A DNA stretch of 64,000 bases from Desulfocapsaceae bacterium (GTDB taxonomy: Bacteria; Desulfobacterota; Desulfobulbia; Desulfobulbales; Desulfocapsaceae): NCBI GenBank assembly GCA_031292275.1, contig JARLHL010000105.1, forward strand, positions 1 through 64,000, written 5' to 3'. Positions 8,535-16,967 of the stretch are shown in pieces (the stretch's first letter is position 1; each line of letters begins with the position of its first letter). Made by a program: the position numbers and the translations under genes. The notes beneath the pieces were generated by a model. That model worked only from the letters and a program-made list of their open reading frames with translations. It did not search any database and was not told the DNA's origin.

Positions 8535-9692
8535 TTATTTTACATCAGGGAGTGTTTGAGCCGGCGGACTGAGGAAGAAATCTCCCTTTCGTATCCACTT
8601 CTTCAGCGTTTCGGCAATTTCCCTGGCCTTGACAACACTGGAAAGCGGAGCCGTTGGAACCTTTTTTCCGTTCACTTCGATGACCCCCGACTTCAGTTGG
8701 GCATAACTCACCTCGCCGTAGGACTTGGATATGCCGTTGGTGTATTCATATCCATAATCCACAACCTGAGTGAAGATGTCCTTGTCGGCGACCCCTGTGA
8801 AGGCTGCCATTTCAGCATCCAGTATGGGAATCGGGATCCCGAGGCCCACAGCCATCGAACAGCCGTAACCAAGGATCGACAGACCTCGCAGCCACTCAGC
8901 CGACATCTGTTTCAGATCCCCCTGAACCATGATTGTCCCTGCTGGTTTGGTGGGAACGCCGTTTGCGCTTCTTGGGGCCTTGGGATTGTGCTGTGTTCCA
9001 TGCCAGGTGACATAACCGATCCCGCCGGCAAGGAATATCCTGGTGCCGATGCCGATGGTCCGGTAATGGGGATCATTGAGGAGGGGGCTGAGTTCACCGG
9101 CGCTGCAGTACGTTGCATTCTGTCCTTTCGGCTTCAGCATCCCCATATAGGTATAGACGGTCCTTTCCGTCAGATTCACGGCGCAGTTATAGTTCTGGTA
9201 ACCATTTCTCGGATTGCAGAGCAAGGCATTGGGCAGATCGTCAAGGGTCAGCTCTTTCTTCATTTTCCTGGCAGCATAACAATCGGTCCCATAGGCTTTA
9301 GCCTCCATGAAGATCTTCTTTCCCCGCAGCAGATCTTCAATGACATGGCCGCCGCCATACTTGAATTCTCCCGGATAGATCTTGTTCAGCGGGTCGTCTT
9401 CCGAGGGCTCTGTCGCTCCGATATAGGCATCAACGGCAGCCAGTCCTGCGTAAGCCTGCACCTTGTTGAACCAGACCCTGGAGGCCTTGATGGTGGGAGT
9501 CATCTGACCGAAGTTGAGAAAGGCCCCCGAGGAGCACATCGGGGCAAAAGTTCCGGTGGTGACGACATCGACATCCAGCGCTGCCTGTTCCGCCCCCCTG
9601 GTAGCGACTATACCCACCATTTCTTCAGCGGTGACCACGACTGCTTCACCGGCTTTAATCTTTGCGTTAATCTGTTCGTATGTCTTTGCCAT
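8535..9692 (-). CDS. DUF39 / homocysteine biosynthesis protein (aspartate-semialdehyde sulfurtransferase family)
   Basis: Proteins of this family (DUF39, HcyS-type) put sulfur onto aspartate semialdehyde to form homocysteine in methanogens and some anaerobic bacteria. The 385-aa product shows MCSSGAFLNFG with Cys53 and GTDCYAA with Cys138, which I take as the two conserved cysteines of the family. FAPMCSSG and LGYGCSMAVGLGIPIP are well preserved. It ends without the CBS or ferredoxin modules seen in some homologues, and no partner NIL/ferredoxin gene is adjacent. The start at 9692 reads MAKTYEQINAKI. The link with lysC in the same window supports an aspartate route. Function is by family only. 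Confidence 0.85.
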   Translation of the reverse strand: MAKTYEQINAKIKAGEAVVVTAEEMVGIVATRGAEQAALDVDVVTTGTFAPMCSSGAFLNFGQMTPTIKASRVWFNKVQAYAGLAAVDAYIGATEPSEDDPLNKIYPGEFKYGGGHVIEDLLRGKKIFMEAKAYGTDCYAARKMKKELTLDDLPNALLCNPRNGYQNYNCAVNLTERTVYTYMGMLKPKGQNATYCSAGELSPLLNDPHYRTIGIGTRIFLAGGIGYVTWHGTQHNPKAPRSANGVPTKPAGTIMVQGDLKQMSAEWLRGLSILGYGCSMAVGLGIPIPILDAEMAAFTGVADKDIFTQVVDYGYEYTNGISKSYGEVSYAQLKSGVIEVNGKKVPTAPLSSVVKAREIAETLKKWIRKGDFFLSPPAQTLPDVK

Positions 9693-9727
9693 TCTTTCTT
9701 TTTCGCGTATAAAACCAAATTAATATA

Positions 9728-9825
9728 AAAGCCTCACGGAAGCAGCGGCCCTGCCATGCCGAAGTGATGCGTTTTCAAGTTTCGTTGTGGCCGGCAAGTA
9801 CGGTCCAGCCCTGCTGGTTTATCTG
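9728..9825 (+). repeat. Two-copy intergenic repeat, copy B
   Basis: This is the second copy of the element at 986-1081, in the same orientation. Blocks such as GGCCGGCAAGTACG and TGATGCG are shared without change. It lies just upstream of the DUF39 start, whereas copy A lies at a gene's 3' end, so a fixed terminator role is unlikely. Confidence 0.6.
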
Positions 9826-9920
9826 AAAATATTACACGGTTCCCCTCTGCATCTTTTAACAATCCCTAAGCTTACCTCAGCGACAAGAAATTTCCAACTC
9901 TTATACACATCTTTTCCGAC

Positions 9921-9949
9921 TTGACAGAGTTTTTTCTTTCACCTACATT
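9921..9949 (+). promoter_or_regulatory. Promoter of pheA
   Basis: Perfect TTGACA (9921-9926), a 17-base spacer and TACATT (9944-9949; four of six). Transcription would start near 9956, leaving a leader of about 57 bases before pheA. I see no leader peptide or terminator pair, so attenuation is not evident. Confidence 0.6.
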
Positions 9950-10012
9950 CCACACCTGCCGGATAAACGTATCCGCAGAAACGACACAACCAAACCATCA
10001 ACAGGGCAGAGC

Positions 10013-11113
10013 ATGACAATTGAACAAAAACAGGCCATCGTTGCTGTACGGGAAGGCATCGATAAAATTGATGACCGGATAGTCTCACTCCTTAAGGAAC
10101 GGATCGGCTTCGCGAAGGAAATCGGAAAATTGAAAGATGAGGGAAAGAGAGCAAAATGGGACCCTCTGCGTGAACGCCAGATTTATGAACGGCTTATCAA
10201 GCTGAATGCAGGGGTCTTTCCCGAACAGGCGTTACATTCGATCTTTCATGAGATCATCACCAGCTGCAGGTTATCGCAGAAAAAAGCTGAAGTCGCCTAT
10301 CTTGGTCCGGAGGCGACCTTCACCCATCTGGCCGGGGTCAAGTATTTCGGGCATTCCGCTGACTATAAGGCCATGGAATCCATAGAGGACATCTTTTCGG
10401 ATGTGGAAAAAGGCCGGGTTGCCTACGGAATCGTACCGGTTGAGAATTCTATTGAAGGTTCGGTATTTTCAACACTGGATTCCTTTATGAAATACAAGGT
10501 ACAGATATGCGGCGAGGTCAGGCTGGAGATCAGCCATAACCTCGTCTGCCGATCGGGCAACATAGAAGATATCCAGACGGTGGCCTCGCACTCCCAGCCC
10601 CTGGCGCAATGCCGGGAATGGCTGCGGAAGCATCTGCCCTCCATCCCCACCCTGCCGGTGTTTTCCACCGGGGCGGCGGCGCAGATGGCCGCCAACAACC
10701 CCAACATCGGCGCGATCGCCTCATCGCTTGCAATCAAAACCTATGAATTGCAGGTTGTTGTCAAAGGTATCGAGGATTATCGCGGTAATACGACCCGCTT
10801 TCTGGTTATCGGCAAAAAATCCCCCAGTGCCAGCGGCTCCGACCGGACTTCCCTGCTTCTGGGCCTGATGGACAGGCCGGGCGCCCTCAACGAGGCCCTG
10901 ACCATCCTCTCTGAGGAAAAGATCAATCTGGCCAAGATCGAATCGAGGCCGATAAAAGGCAAGCAATGGAAGTATCTCTTCTTCATCGACATGATGGGAC
11001 ATATCGATAATGAGAAGATCAGCAGGGGCTGCGACAGATTGCGAGGGCTCTGCTCATACTATGAATGGCTGGGATCTTATCCCTCCGGCGACGAATCATC
11101 CGCCGATTCGTGA
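10013..11113 (+). CDS. pheA: Bifunctional chorismate mutase / prephenate dehydratase
   Basis: PheA converts chorismate to prephenate and then to phenylpyruvate, the committed steps to phenylalanine. The 366-aa product has three parts: an AroQ-type chorismate mutase (about residues 1-95, REGIDKIDDRIVSLLKER), a prephenate dehydratase domain (about 95-275, VAYLGPEATF and GIVPVENSIEG) and a C-terminal ACT domain (LLLGLMDRPGALNEAL) for phenylalanine feedback. The catalytic threonine motif NTTRFLVI is present. Length is typical for the P-protein. The gene ends 18 bases inside the 3' end of moaA, which converges on it. Confidence 0.96.
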   Translation: MTIEQKQAIVAVREGIDKIDDRIVSLLKERIGFAKEIGKLKDEGKRAKWDPLRERQIYERLIKLNAGVFPEQALHSIFHEIITSCRLSQKKAEVAYLGPEATFTHLAGVKYFGHSADYKAMESIEDIFSDVEKGRVAYGIVPVENSIEGSVFSTLDSFMKYKVQICGEVRLEISHNLVCRSGNIEDIQTVASHSQPLAQCREWLRKHLPSIPTLPVFSTGAAAQMAANNPNIGAIASSLAIKTYELQVVVKGIEDYRGNTTRFLVIGKKSPSASGSDRTSLLLGLMDRPGALNEALTILSEEKINLAKIESRPIKGKQWKYLFFIDMMGHIDNEKISRGCDRLRGLCSYYEWLGSYPSGDESSADS

Positions 11114-12160
11114 CATCCGTCCGTGACAGGGGGCCTGGGCAATGCTGTCCGGGCCCTCCTGCATGGCATGCCCCTTCTTCTTGGTCATTATGGTGAGCCT
11201 GATGGCGCTCCGCAGGTCATCGTCGGTGCCGCCGCTCCGCAATATCTCTCGGATATCCGTCTCCTGGTCGCTCAGGAGGCAGGAGCGCAGCCGGCCTTCT
11301 GAAGTCAACCGCAAACGATTGCAGCTGTCGCAGAAATGATGGCTGATGGGGCTTATAAAGCCGACGCTCCCCTGTCGTCCCTCCCTGTCGGTCAGGGAAA
11401 AGACCCTTGCTGGACCCTCTGATCTCTGGCCTTTTTGCGGGGTTAAGGTCCCTTCCTGCATAATAAGGGACTGGATTTCCGAGGCAGAGATAAAGTCCTT
11501 TTTGTCCCAGCCGGCCTGTTCTCCTACCGGCATGAACTCGATGAACCGCACCTGCAGCGGCTCCTGCAACGCAAGGTGAGCAAAATCGCGAAACTCGTCG
11601 TCGTTGATGCCACGCATGGCCACCACATTCAGCTTGACCTGAAATCCGAGATTTTTTGCAATCTGAATGCCCTGCCAGACCGTATGAAAGAGATCCCTGC
11701 CGGTTATGCGGGCAAATTTCTCCGGCTTGAGGGTATCAAGCGAGATGTTCAGATGCCGGATTCCTGCCTGGAACAGCGGCTCCGCCAACTCCGGCAACAG
11801 GACACCGTTGGTCGTCAGGCGGATCTGTTTTAAGCCCTCAAGGTTATTCAGGCTCCGGATGAAGTTCAGGATGCCCCGCCTGACCAGAGGTTCTCCTCCG
11901 GTCAGGCGGATCTTGTCCATCCCCATGGATACCGCCACGGAGGCAAAATGCAGGAGTTCCTCATAGGTCAGCAGATCCCTGTGCTGCAGGATTTCGACAG
12001 ATTTCCAGTGGGGCACCGTCTCTTCTATTTTTTTTGGCTGACAGTATATGCAGCGCAGGTTGCAGCGGTCAGTTATGGATAATCGCAGGTAGGAAATAGT
12101 ACGCGAAAACTGATCGACAAGGAGCTCCGGGGGATTTTTCCCGCTGAATTTACTACCCAT
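11096..12160 (-). CDS. moaA: GTP 3',8-cyclase MoaA (molybdenum cofactor biosynthesis)
   Basis: MoaA is a radical SAM enzyme that starts molybdopterin synthesis from GTP. The 354-aa product has the N-terminal cluster motif CNLRCIYC (Cys33, Cys37, Cys40) and the C-terminal cluster cysteines in CDSCNRLRLTSEG and RSCLL. It ends in Gly-Gly, as active MoaA must. I chose the ATG at 12160 because it follows a strong GGAGGGG site; an ATG at 12178 has none. The last 18 bases overlap the 3' end of pheA on the other strand. moaC and other cofactor genes are absent, though a MoeB-like gene occurs at 28834. Confidence 0.95.
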   Translation of the reverse strand: MGSKFSGKNPPELLVDQFSRTISYLRLSITDRCNLRCIYCQPKKIEETVPHWKSVEILQHRDLLTYEELLHFASVAVSMGMDKIRLTGGEPLVRRGILNFIRSLNNLEGLKQIRLTTNGVLLPELAEPLFQAGIRHLNISLDTLKPEKFARITGRDLFHTVWQGIQIAKNLGFQVKLNVVAMRGINDDEFRDFAHLALQEPLQVRFIEFMPVGEQAGWDKKDFISASEIQSLIMQEGTLTPQKGQRSEGPARVFSLTDREGRQGSVGFISPISHHFCDSCNRLRLTSEGRLRSCLLSDQETDIREILRSGGTDDDLRSAIRLTIMTKKKGHAMQEGPDSIAQAPCHGRMSRIGG

Positions 12161-12239
12161 TCCCTGCCCCTCCGGCATAGAGATGTGAAAATCATGCGAT
12201 TACAGCGCAATCCAAACAAAAAGGGGATTCCAATCCTGA

Positions 12240-12268
12240 TTGACATTCGGGCCCATGCTCCGTATAGT
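12240..12268 (+). promoter_or_regulatory. Promoter of tsaD
   Basis: Perfect TTGACA (12240-12245), a 17-base spacer and TATAGT (12263-12268; five of six). This is the best promoter match I found in the window. It would give a leader of about 70 bases before tsaD and probably drives the DUF2062 gene and rsmA too. Confidence 0.7.
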
Positions 12269-12343
12269 GGCATGCTCTCATGCTAACCATGTCCCAACAA
12301 TAAGCACTATTCATACTCTCAACATTATGTCTTTGCAACATTC

Positions 12344-13348
12344 ATGCTCACATTAGGAATCGAAAGCTCCTGTGATGATACAGCGGCGGCCGTCCTGCAG
12401 GATGGTGACCGGCTTCTCTCCAGTGTTATCAGCAGCCAGGATGCCATCCACACCCGGTTCGGAGGGGTTGTGCCGGAACTTGCGTCAAGACGGCATCTTG
12501 AATCCATTATCCCTGTTGTCCAGGAGGCGTTGGAGCAGGCCTGCGTCACCCTTGGCGATATCGATCTCATTGCCGTCACGCAGGGCCCCGGTCTGATCGG
12601 TTCCCTGCTGGTCGGTTTCTCCTACGCCAAGGCCGTATCCTATGTCAGCGGCATCCCCTATATCGGCGTCGATCATATGGCAGGCCATCTTCTCTCCGTC
12701 TTCCTTGAGGAGGAAAAACCGCAGTTCCCCTACATTGCCCTGATCGCTTCCGGAGGCACAAGCTCACTTTTTCTCTGCACCTCCTTCTCAGACTTTACCC
12801 TCCTGGGCCGCACCCGGGATGACGCTGCCGGCGAGGCCTTTGACAAGGTGGCCAAACTGATCGGCCTTGACTATCCGGGAGGTCCCAGGATAGCCCGGCA
12901 GGCCCTGTCGGGAAACAGAAAGGCGGCCGTTTTCCCGAGGGCATGGCTGGAAGAAGATTCCCTCGACTTCAGCTTCAGCGGACTGAAGACCGCAGTCCTC
13001 AATCATTGCAATCTCTGGAAGCAGAAAGGCTGTGATTTGCCGATCGCCGATATCTGTGCCTCATTTCAGGAGGCGGTGGTTGAGGTCCTGGTGGAGAAGA
13101 CCATGATCGCGGCACGAAAAACCGGACACAACACGGTGGTGATGGGAGGCGGTGTGGCATCCAACCAGAGACTCCGCGATGCCATGCGGCAACGATGCGA
13201 CCGGGAAGGAATTCGGCTCCACATTCCCCGTCCGATATTTTGCACGGACAATGGCGCCATGATCGCCCTGGCCGGGTATTTTCAGTTTCAGAAAGAGGCC
13301 CCGGTGCTGTATAGTGAGGATGTCTTCTCCCGTTCACAACTCGGATAA
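12344..13348 (+). CDS. tsaD: tRNA N6-adenosine threonylcarbamoyltransferase TsaD
   Basis: TsaD transfers threonylcarbamoyl to adenosine 37 of tRNAs that read ANN codons, with TsaB and TsaE. The 334-aa product begins LGIESSCDDTAAAV, the family signature. It has the metal-binding HMAGH motif near residue 108, followed by ALIASGGTSSL and, near the C-terminus, MGGGVASNQRLR. Length is normal (about 335-340). The DUF2062 gene follows after 12 bases, and rsmA after that, so all three likely share the promoter at 12240. Confidence 0.97.
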   Translation: MLTLGIESSCDDTAAAVLQDGDRLLSSVISSQDAIHTRFGGVVPELASRRHLESIIPVVQEALEQACVTLGDIDLIAVTQGPGLIGSLLVGFSYAKAVSYVSGIPYIGVDHMAGHLLSVFLEEEKPQFPYIALIASGGTSSLFLCTSFSDFTLLGRTRDDAAGEAFDKVAKLIGLDYPGGPRIARQALSGNRKAAVFPRAWLEEDSLDFSFSGLKTAVLNHCNLWKQKGCDLPIADICASFQEAVVEVLVEKTMIAARKTGHNTVVMGGGVASNQRLRDAMRQRCDREGIRLHIPRPIFCTDNGAMIALAGYFQFQKEAPVLYSEDVFSRSQLG

Positions 13349-13360
13349 TGAATTGATACA

Positions 13361-13861
13361 ATGAAACTGAACCGTTTAGGTAAATACTACTATCTCAAGT
13401 TTATCAGGCTGAAGGGTGACCCGAAATCGCTGGCAGTGGGAACCGCCATCGGCGTCTTTGTCGGCCTCACCCCCACAATGCCCCTGCATACCATTGTTAT
13501 TCTGGTCCTGACCCTGGTGACCAGGAGTTCGATGATTGCAGCGATGACAATCAGCTGGTTGATCTGCAACCCCCTGACCTACATCCCGATCTATGCCGTC
13601 TCCGTCAAGATCGGCAACGCCCTTACCCCCTATAATCTCTGCTGGGCACAGATAAAAGATGTTCTCAATTTCCTTCTCTCTCACCCGGGGGTAGGTCCCT
13701 CATTAAAGGCCCTGGCCGACCTCGGCTGGGAGGCCATCGCAGTCCTTCTGGTCGGCGGCTGTGTCCTGGCCCTGCCCTTTACCGTTGTCAGCTACTATCT
13801 CTCTCTGTCCATGTTCGTAAAGATACGGAAGAAGAGGATGGAAAAGCATATATTGAAATGA
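13361..13861 (+). CDS. DUF2062 small membrane protein
   Basis: The 166-aa product has at least three hydrophobic segments (about residues 25-55, 60-80 and 120-145). It carries the DUF2062 features: a basic N-terminus ending in GDPKSLAVGTAIGVFVGLTPT and the ICNPLTYIPIY motif. The family's role is unknown; members often neighbour glycosyltransferases or cell-envelope genes. Here it sits between tsaD and rsmA, 12 bases after the former and about 50 before the latter. An inner-membrane location is likely. Nothing in the sequence points to a reaction. Confidence 0.85.
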   Translation: MKLNRLGKYYYLKFIRLKGDPKSLAVGTAIGVFVGLTPTMPLHTIVILVLTLVTRSSMIAAMTISWLICNPLTYIPIYAVSVKIGNALTPYNLCWAQIKDVLNFLLSHPGVGPSLKALADLGWEAIAVLLVGGCVLALPFTVVSYYLSLSMFVKIRKKRMEKHILK

Positions 13862-13913
13862 TGCCGCAAACGATTTTCCCCAGGACAAGACCATCGGCTC
13901 GTGACCCAAGGCC

Positions 13914-14828
13914 ATGACCGCCTACAGCAAGACCAGACAGGCGCTGCAGGACCACAGCCTCACTCCCAAGAAGCGCTTCGGCCAGAATTTTCTCGTCCAT
14001 CGCCGAACGGCCGAGGCCATAGTCCGGGCGGGCGAGGTCTGCAAAGAGGACACGATCGTCGAGGTGGGTGTCGGCCTCGGAGCCCTGACCATTCCGATTG
14101 CCGAGGCTGCAGGACAGGTCTTCGGGCTTGAGATCGACAGCGGCATTATCCGCCTGCACCAGGAGGAACGGGACCTTCCCGCAAACGTAACCCTCATCCA
14201 TGCCGATGTCTTGAAGAGCGACTTCGGCCGCCTGGCCGAGCAATGCGGCGGACCGTTGAAAATCATGGCCAATCTGCCCTATTCGATTTCCAATCCCTTC
14301 CTTTTCAAGCTTATTGAAAACCGTGAAAGGATGGCCTGGGCCACCATCATGCTGCAGAAAGAAGTAGCCGAGCGGCTTACGGCCCCACCCGGGACCAAGG
14401 AGTACGGCGTTCCCACCGTCATGCTGCAGTCCTGCGCCACGGTCCGGACCCTGATGACACTCAAGCCGGCCGAATTCCATCCCCGGCCCAAGATTGATTC
14501 AGTTGTGGTCAGGATCGATTTTTCCCCGGTCGAGAGGCTTAAGGGCCTGCCCGGATACGACCACGCAATCTTTCGGCGTATTGTCAGGGCCGCCTTCGGC
14601 CAGAGAAGAAAGACCCTGCTCAACGCCCTGTGCAGTGCTGAACTCTTTGGTTTTCTGCCTGAGAAAGGGAAAGCGGCGGGAAAAGAACTGACTGGCGGGA
14701 TCATACAGGCCGCAGGGCTTGCACCCGACATACGGGCGGAAGTCCTGGCGCTGGAGGATTATATCCATCTGGCTATCGAGACCTCCCGACTGATCGACTC
14801 CCTTTCAGCCGGGCAGGAAGAGGCCTAG
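13914..14828 (+). CDS. rsmA: 16S rRNA (adenine(1518)-N6/adenine(1519)-N6)-dimethyltransferase RsmA
   Basis: RsmA (KsgA) dimethylates two neighbouring adenines near the 3' end of 16S rRNA, a late step in small-subunit assembly. The 304-aa product shows KKRFGQNFLVHR, the cofactor loop EVGVGLGALT (about residues 49-58) and the catalytic NLPYSISNPFLF. The C-terminal RNA-binding part has FHPRPKIDSVVVR and AAFGQRRKTLLNAL. All expected motifs are intact. The product is longer than E. coli KsgA (273 aa) at both ends. It converges on the ParC-type gene with a 52-base gap. Confidence 0.97.
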   Translation: MTAYSKTRQALQDHSLTPKKRFGQNFLVHRRTAEAIVRAGEVCKEDTIVEVGVGLGALTIPIAEAAGQVFGLEIDSGIIRLHQEERDLPANVTLIHADVLKSDFGRLAEQCGGPLKIMANLPYSISNPFLFKLIENRERMAWATIMLQKEVAERLTAPPGTKEYGVPTVMLQSCATVRTLMTLKPAEFHPRPKIDSVVVRIDFSPVERLKGLPGYDHAIFRRIVRAAFGQRRKTLLNALCSAELFGFLPEKGKAAGKELTGGIIQAAGLAPDIRAEVLALEDYIHLAIETSRLIDSLSAGQEEA

Positions 14829-14880
14829 GGGCAGGCGAGCAAGCCCCTTGAGGTCGACACAGCAACGGTCTTCGTTCCAT

Positions 14881-16902
14881 CTACTCGTCATCGTCCTTAT
14901 TGTCCTCTGGCGGTACAGACTCAGGGGCCTGCAGGCCGGGCAGGACCAGGTTCTGTTTCCCCGCCACCGTGGCCCTGCCTGCCGACTCGACCACCTTGCG
15001 GACAACCCGGTTGGAGACCCGTTTTCCTTTAGCGGCGGGCCCCTTGATCAGATAGTCGCTGAACGTGACCTCAATGGCATTGGCCTTGGCCCGGCTCGAC
15101 GGCATCAGACTGATTCGGGCAAATTTATCCTCGCCCGTCAGGAGCAGCAGGATCCTGGACCGGGGATGCTCGTCGAAGAGCCGGTATTCCTTTTCCAGGA
15201 TGAATTTGGGCATATTGAACCGTTTGCCGTAGACCAGGTTTTCCGCCCCGTCCCGATAGATCATATTGAAGATCAGATCCTTGTCCACCTTGCCCAGCCA
15301 GGCCAGTTCATGGCCGACAAAGAGCTTTTCGGCAACGGGCATGATCTTATAGAGTCCGTTGCTGAAGATCAGCAGCAGCCTGTCATATTCGGAACAGGGC
15401 ACCGATAGATCGTTTTTCTCATCCTCTGCCTTGATGGTATGCCCCAAAAATCCCGACTCCCGGTGATAGCCGACGTTCAGATTAGCAACGGCGATATTGC
15501 GGGCGCTGACCTCGGTGAACTCGGCAATCTCGGTCTGCCGGGGATAAAATTTCCCGTAACGTTCCAGGAGGCTGTCAATATAGGAGATGGTAAATCCGAC
15601 CGTATCCGTCAGGTGCCTCCGTATTGTTTCGATCTCCTTTTCAATGGCCCGGATCTCCTTGAACTGCCGGTTGATGTCATAACGGGATATCCGTTTGATC
15701 CTGATCTCCAGCAGGCGGTCGACATCCTCGTCGGACACGGCCCTGATCAGCTGATCCGCGAAGGGGGCGAGGGATGTAAAGATTCTGTCGGTGATCGCCT
15801 TGACGCTGGTCTCCTCTTCTATATCCTTGTAGAGCCTCTCCTCGATGAAGATCTGCTCGAGCCTGCGGGCGTGCAGCTTTTCCAGCTGACGGTTAAGATC
15901 GATCTCCAATTCCCGGGTCAGGTCCCTGTGCAGTTTTTCGGTATTATACCTGATGACCTCCTCAACGCTGGCGGTCATCGGGGTCTTATCCCGGATCAGG
16001 GTCAGATTGGGGCTGATCGGGACCTCGCAGTCGGTGAAGGCATAGAGGGCGGTGATGGTGTCCTTCGCATAGATTCCGCGGGCCAGCTTAATCTCAATCT
16101 CAACCTCTTCGGCTGTGTAATCATCTATCGAGTGGATCTTGATCTTGCCGGCCTTGGCGGCCCGTTCAACGGACTCGATGAGGGATTCGGTGGTGGTGGT
16201 AAAGGGGATCTCCCGGATAACGATAGTCTTTTCATTGAGTTCCTCGATGCGGGCCCGGCAGCGGATCTTGCCGTTGCCGTGATCGTACTGGCTAACATCC
16301 ACCAGGCCTTTCTGCTGAAAATCCGGATAGATCTCAAAATCTTCGTCCCTTAGGATTTTTTTCTGGGCCTCCAGGAGTTCGCAGAAGTTATGGGGCAGAA
16401 TCTTGGTTGCCATGCCTACCGCAATGCCGTCGGCGCCCTGGAGCAGCAGGACCGGAATCTTGGCCGGCAGGGTCAGGGGCTCCATCATCCTGCCGTCATA
16501 GGACTCGTCATATTCGGTCAGATCCTTGTTGAAGAGGACCTCCCTGGCCAGCGGCGAGAGCCTGCACTCGATGTACCGGGCGGCCGAGGCCTGATCTCCG
16601 GTAAGGATGTTGCCGAAATTTCCCTGGCGGTCGATCAGAAAGCCCTTGTTGGCGAGATTGACCAGGGCCGCGAAGATCGAAGCATCACCATGGGGGTGGA
16701 GTTTCATGGTCTCTCCGACCACGTTGGCCACCTTGTGAAAGCGTCCGTCGTCCATATTATGCAGGGTCTGCAGCAGTCGGCGCTGGACCGGCTTGAACCC
16801 GTCGTTGATATCAGGGATCGCCCGCTCCTTGATCACGTAGGAGGTGTATTCGAGGAAGTTCTGATCAAAAAGCTGATGGAGTTTTCCGAGGTTGGATTCC
16901 AT
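14881..16902 (-). CDS. parC: DNA topoisomerase IV subunit A (ParC-type)
   Basis: The type IIA topoisomerase A subunit cuts and rejoins DNA. The 673-aa product has the breakage-reunion domain with the HPHGDASIF quinolone-region sequence and the catalytic tyrosine in [12 protein letters not shown] (Tyr110). A long coiled tower region follows (about residues 330-450). The C-terminal beta-pinwheel is short and lacks a clear GyrA box, so it is a decatenase-type subunit rather than gyrase. At 673 aa it is shorter than E. coli ParC (about 750). The extreme C-terminus is acidic (EDNKDDDE). The B subunit gene lies 65 bases upstream, so the pair forms an operon. Confidence 0.92.
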   Translation of the reverse strand: MESNLGKLHQLFDQNFLEYTSYVIKERAIPDINDGFKPVQRRLLQTLHNMDDGRFHKVANVVGETMKLHPHGDASIFAALVNLANKGFLIDRQGNFGNILTGDQASAARYIECRLSPLAREVLFNKDLTEYDESYDGRMMEPLTLPAKIPVLLLQGADGIAVGMATKILPHNFCELLEAQKKILRDEDFEIYPDFQQKGLVDVSQYDHGNGKIRCRARIEELNEKTIVIREIPFTTTTESLIESVERAAKAGKIKIHSIDDYTAEEVEIEIKLARGIYAKDTITALYAFTDCEVPISPNLTLIRDKTPMTASVEEVIRYNTEKLHRDLTRELEIDLNRQLEKLHARRLEQIFIEERLYKDIEEETSVKAITDRIFTSLAPFADQLIRAVSDEDVDRLLEIRIKRISRYDINRQFKEIRAIEKEIETIRRHLTDTVGFTISYIDSLLERYGKFYPRQTEIAEFTEVSARNIAVANLNVGYHRESGFLGHTIKAEDEKNDLSVPCSEYDRLLLIFSNGLYKIMPVAEKLFVGHELAWLGKVDKDLIFNMIYRDGAENLVYGKRFNMPKFILEKEYRLFDEHPRSRILLLLTGEDKFARISLMPSSRAKANAIEVTFSDYLIKGPAAKGKRVSNRVVRKVVESAGRATVAGKQNLVLPGLQAPESVPPEDNKDDDE

Positions 16903-16967
16903 GGAGGTAGTCGGGATGTTAAAGTTGATTGAGGACTATCATAAGGCAATGCAGGGCGGCATGGGGT

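Larger units (their letters stand above)
9693..10012. other. Intergenic region of 320 bases between the DUF39 gene and pheA
   Basis: The two flanking genes diverge from here. The gap contains repeat copy B (9728-9825) next to the DUF39 start and a good promoter for pheA (9921-9949). I see no coding region in it. Confidence 0.7.

Noticed and set aside
8472-9728. 418-codon open frame on the plus strand
   Set aside because: It is the antisense of the well-supported DUF39 gene and has no recognisable motif; the codon use of the true gene keeps the opposite strand open.
14828-14847. GGGGC/GCCCC stem after rsmA as a terminator
   Set aside because: The stem is short and no T-run follows in either direction.
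15439-16353. 304-codon open frame on the plus strand
   Set aside because: It lies entirely antisense to the ParC-type gene; its sequence is low in diversity (rich in Asp, Gly and Leu) as expected of a mirror frame.
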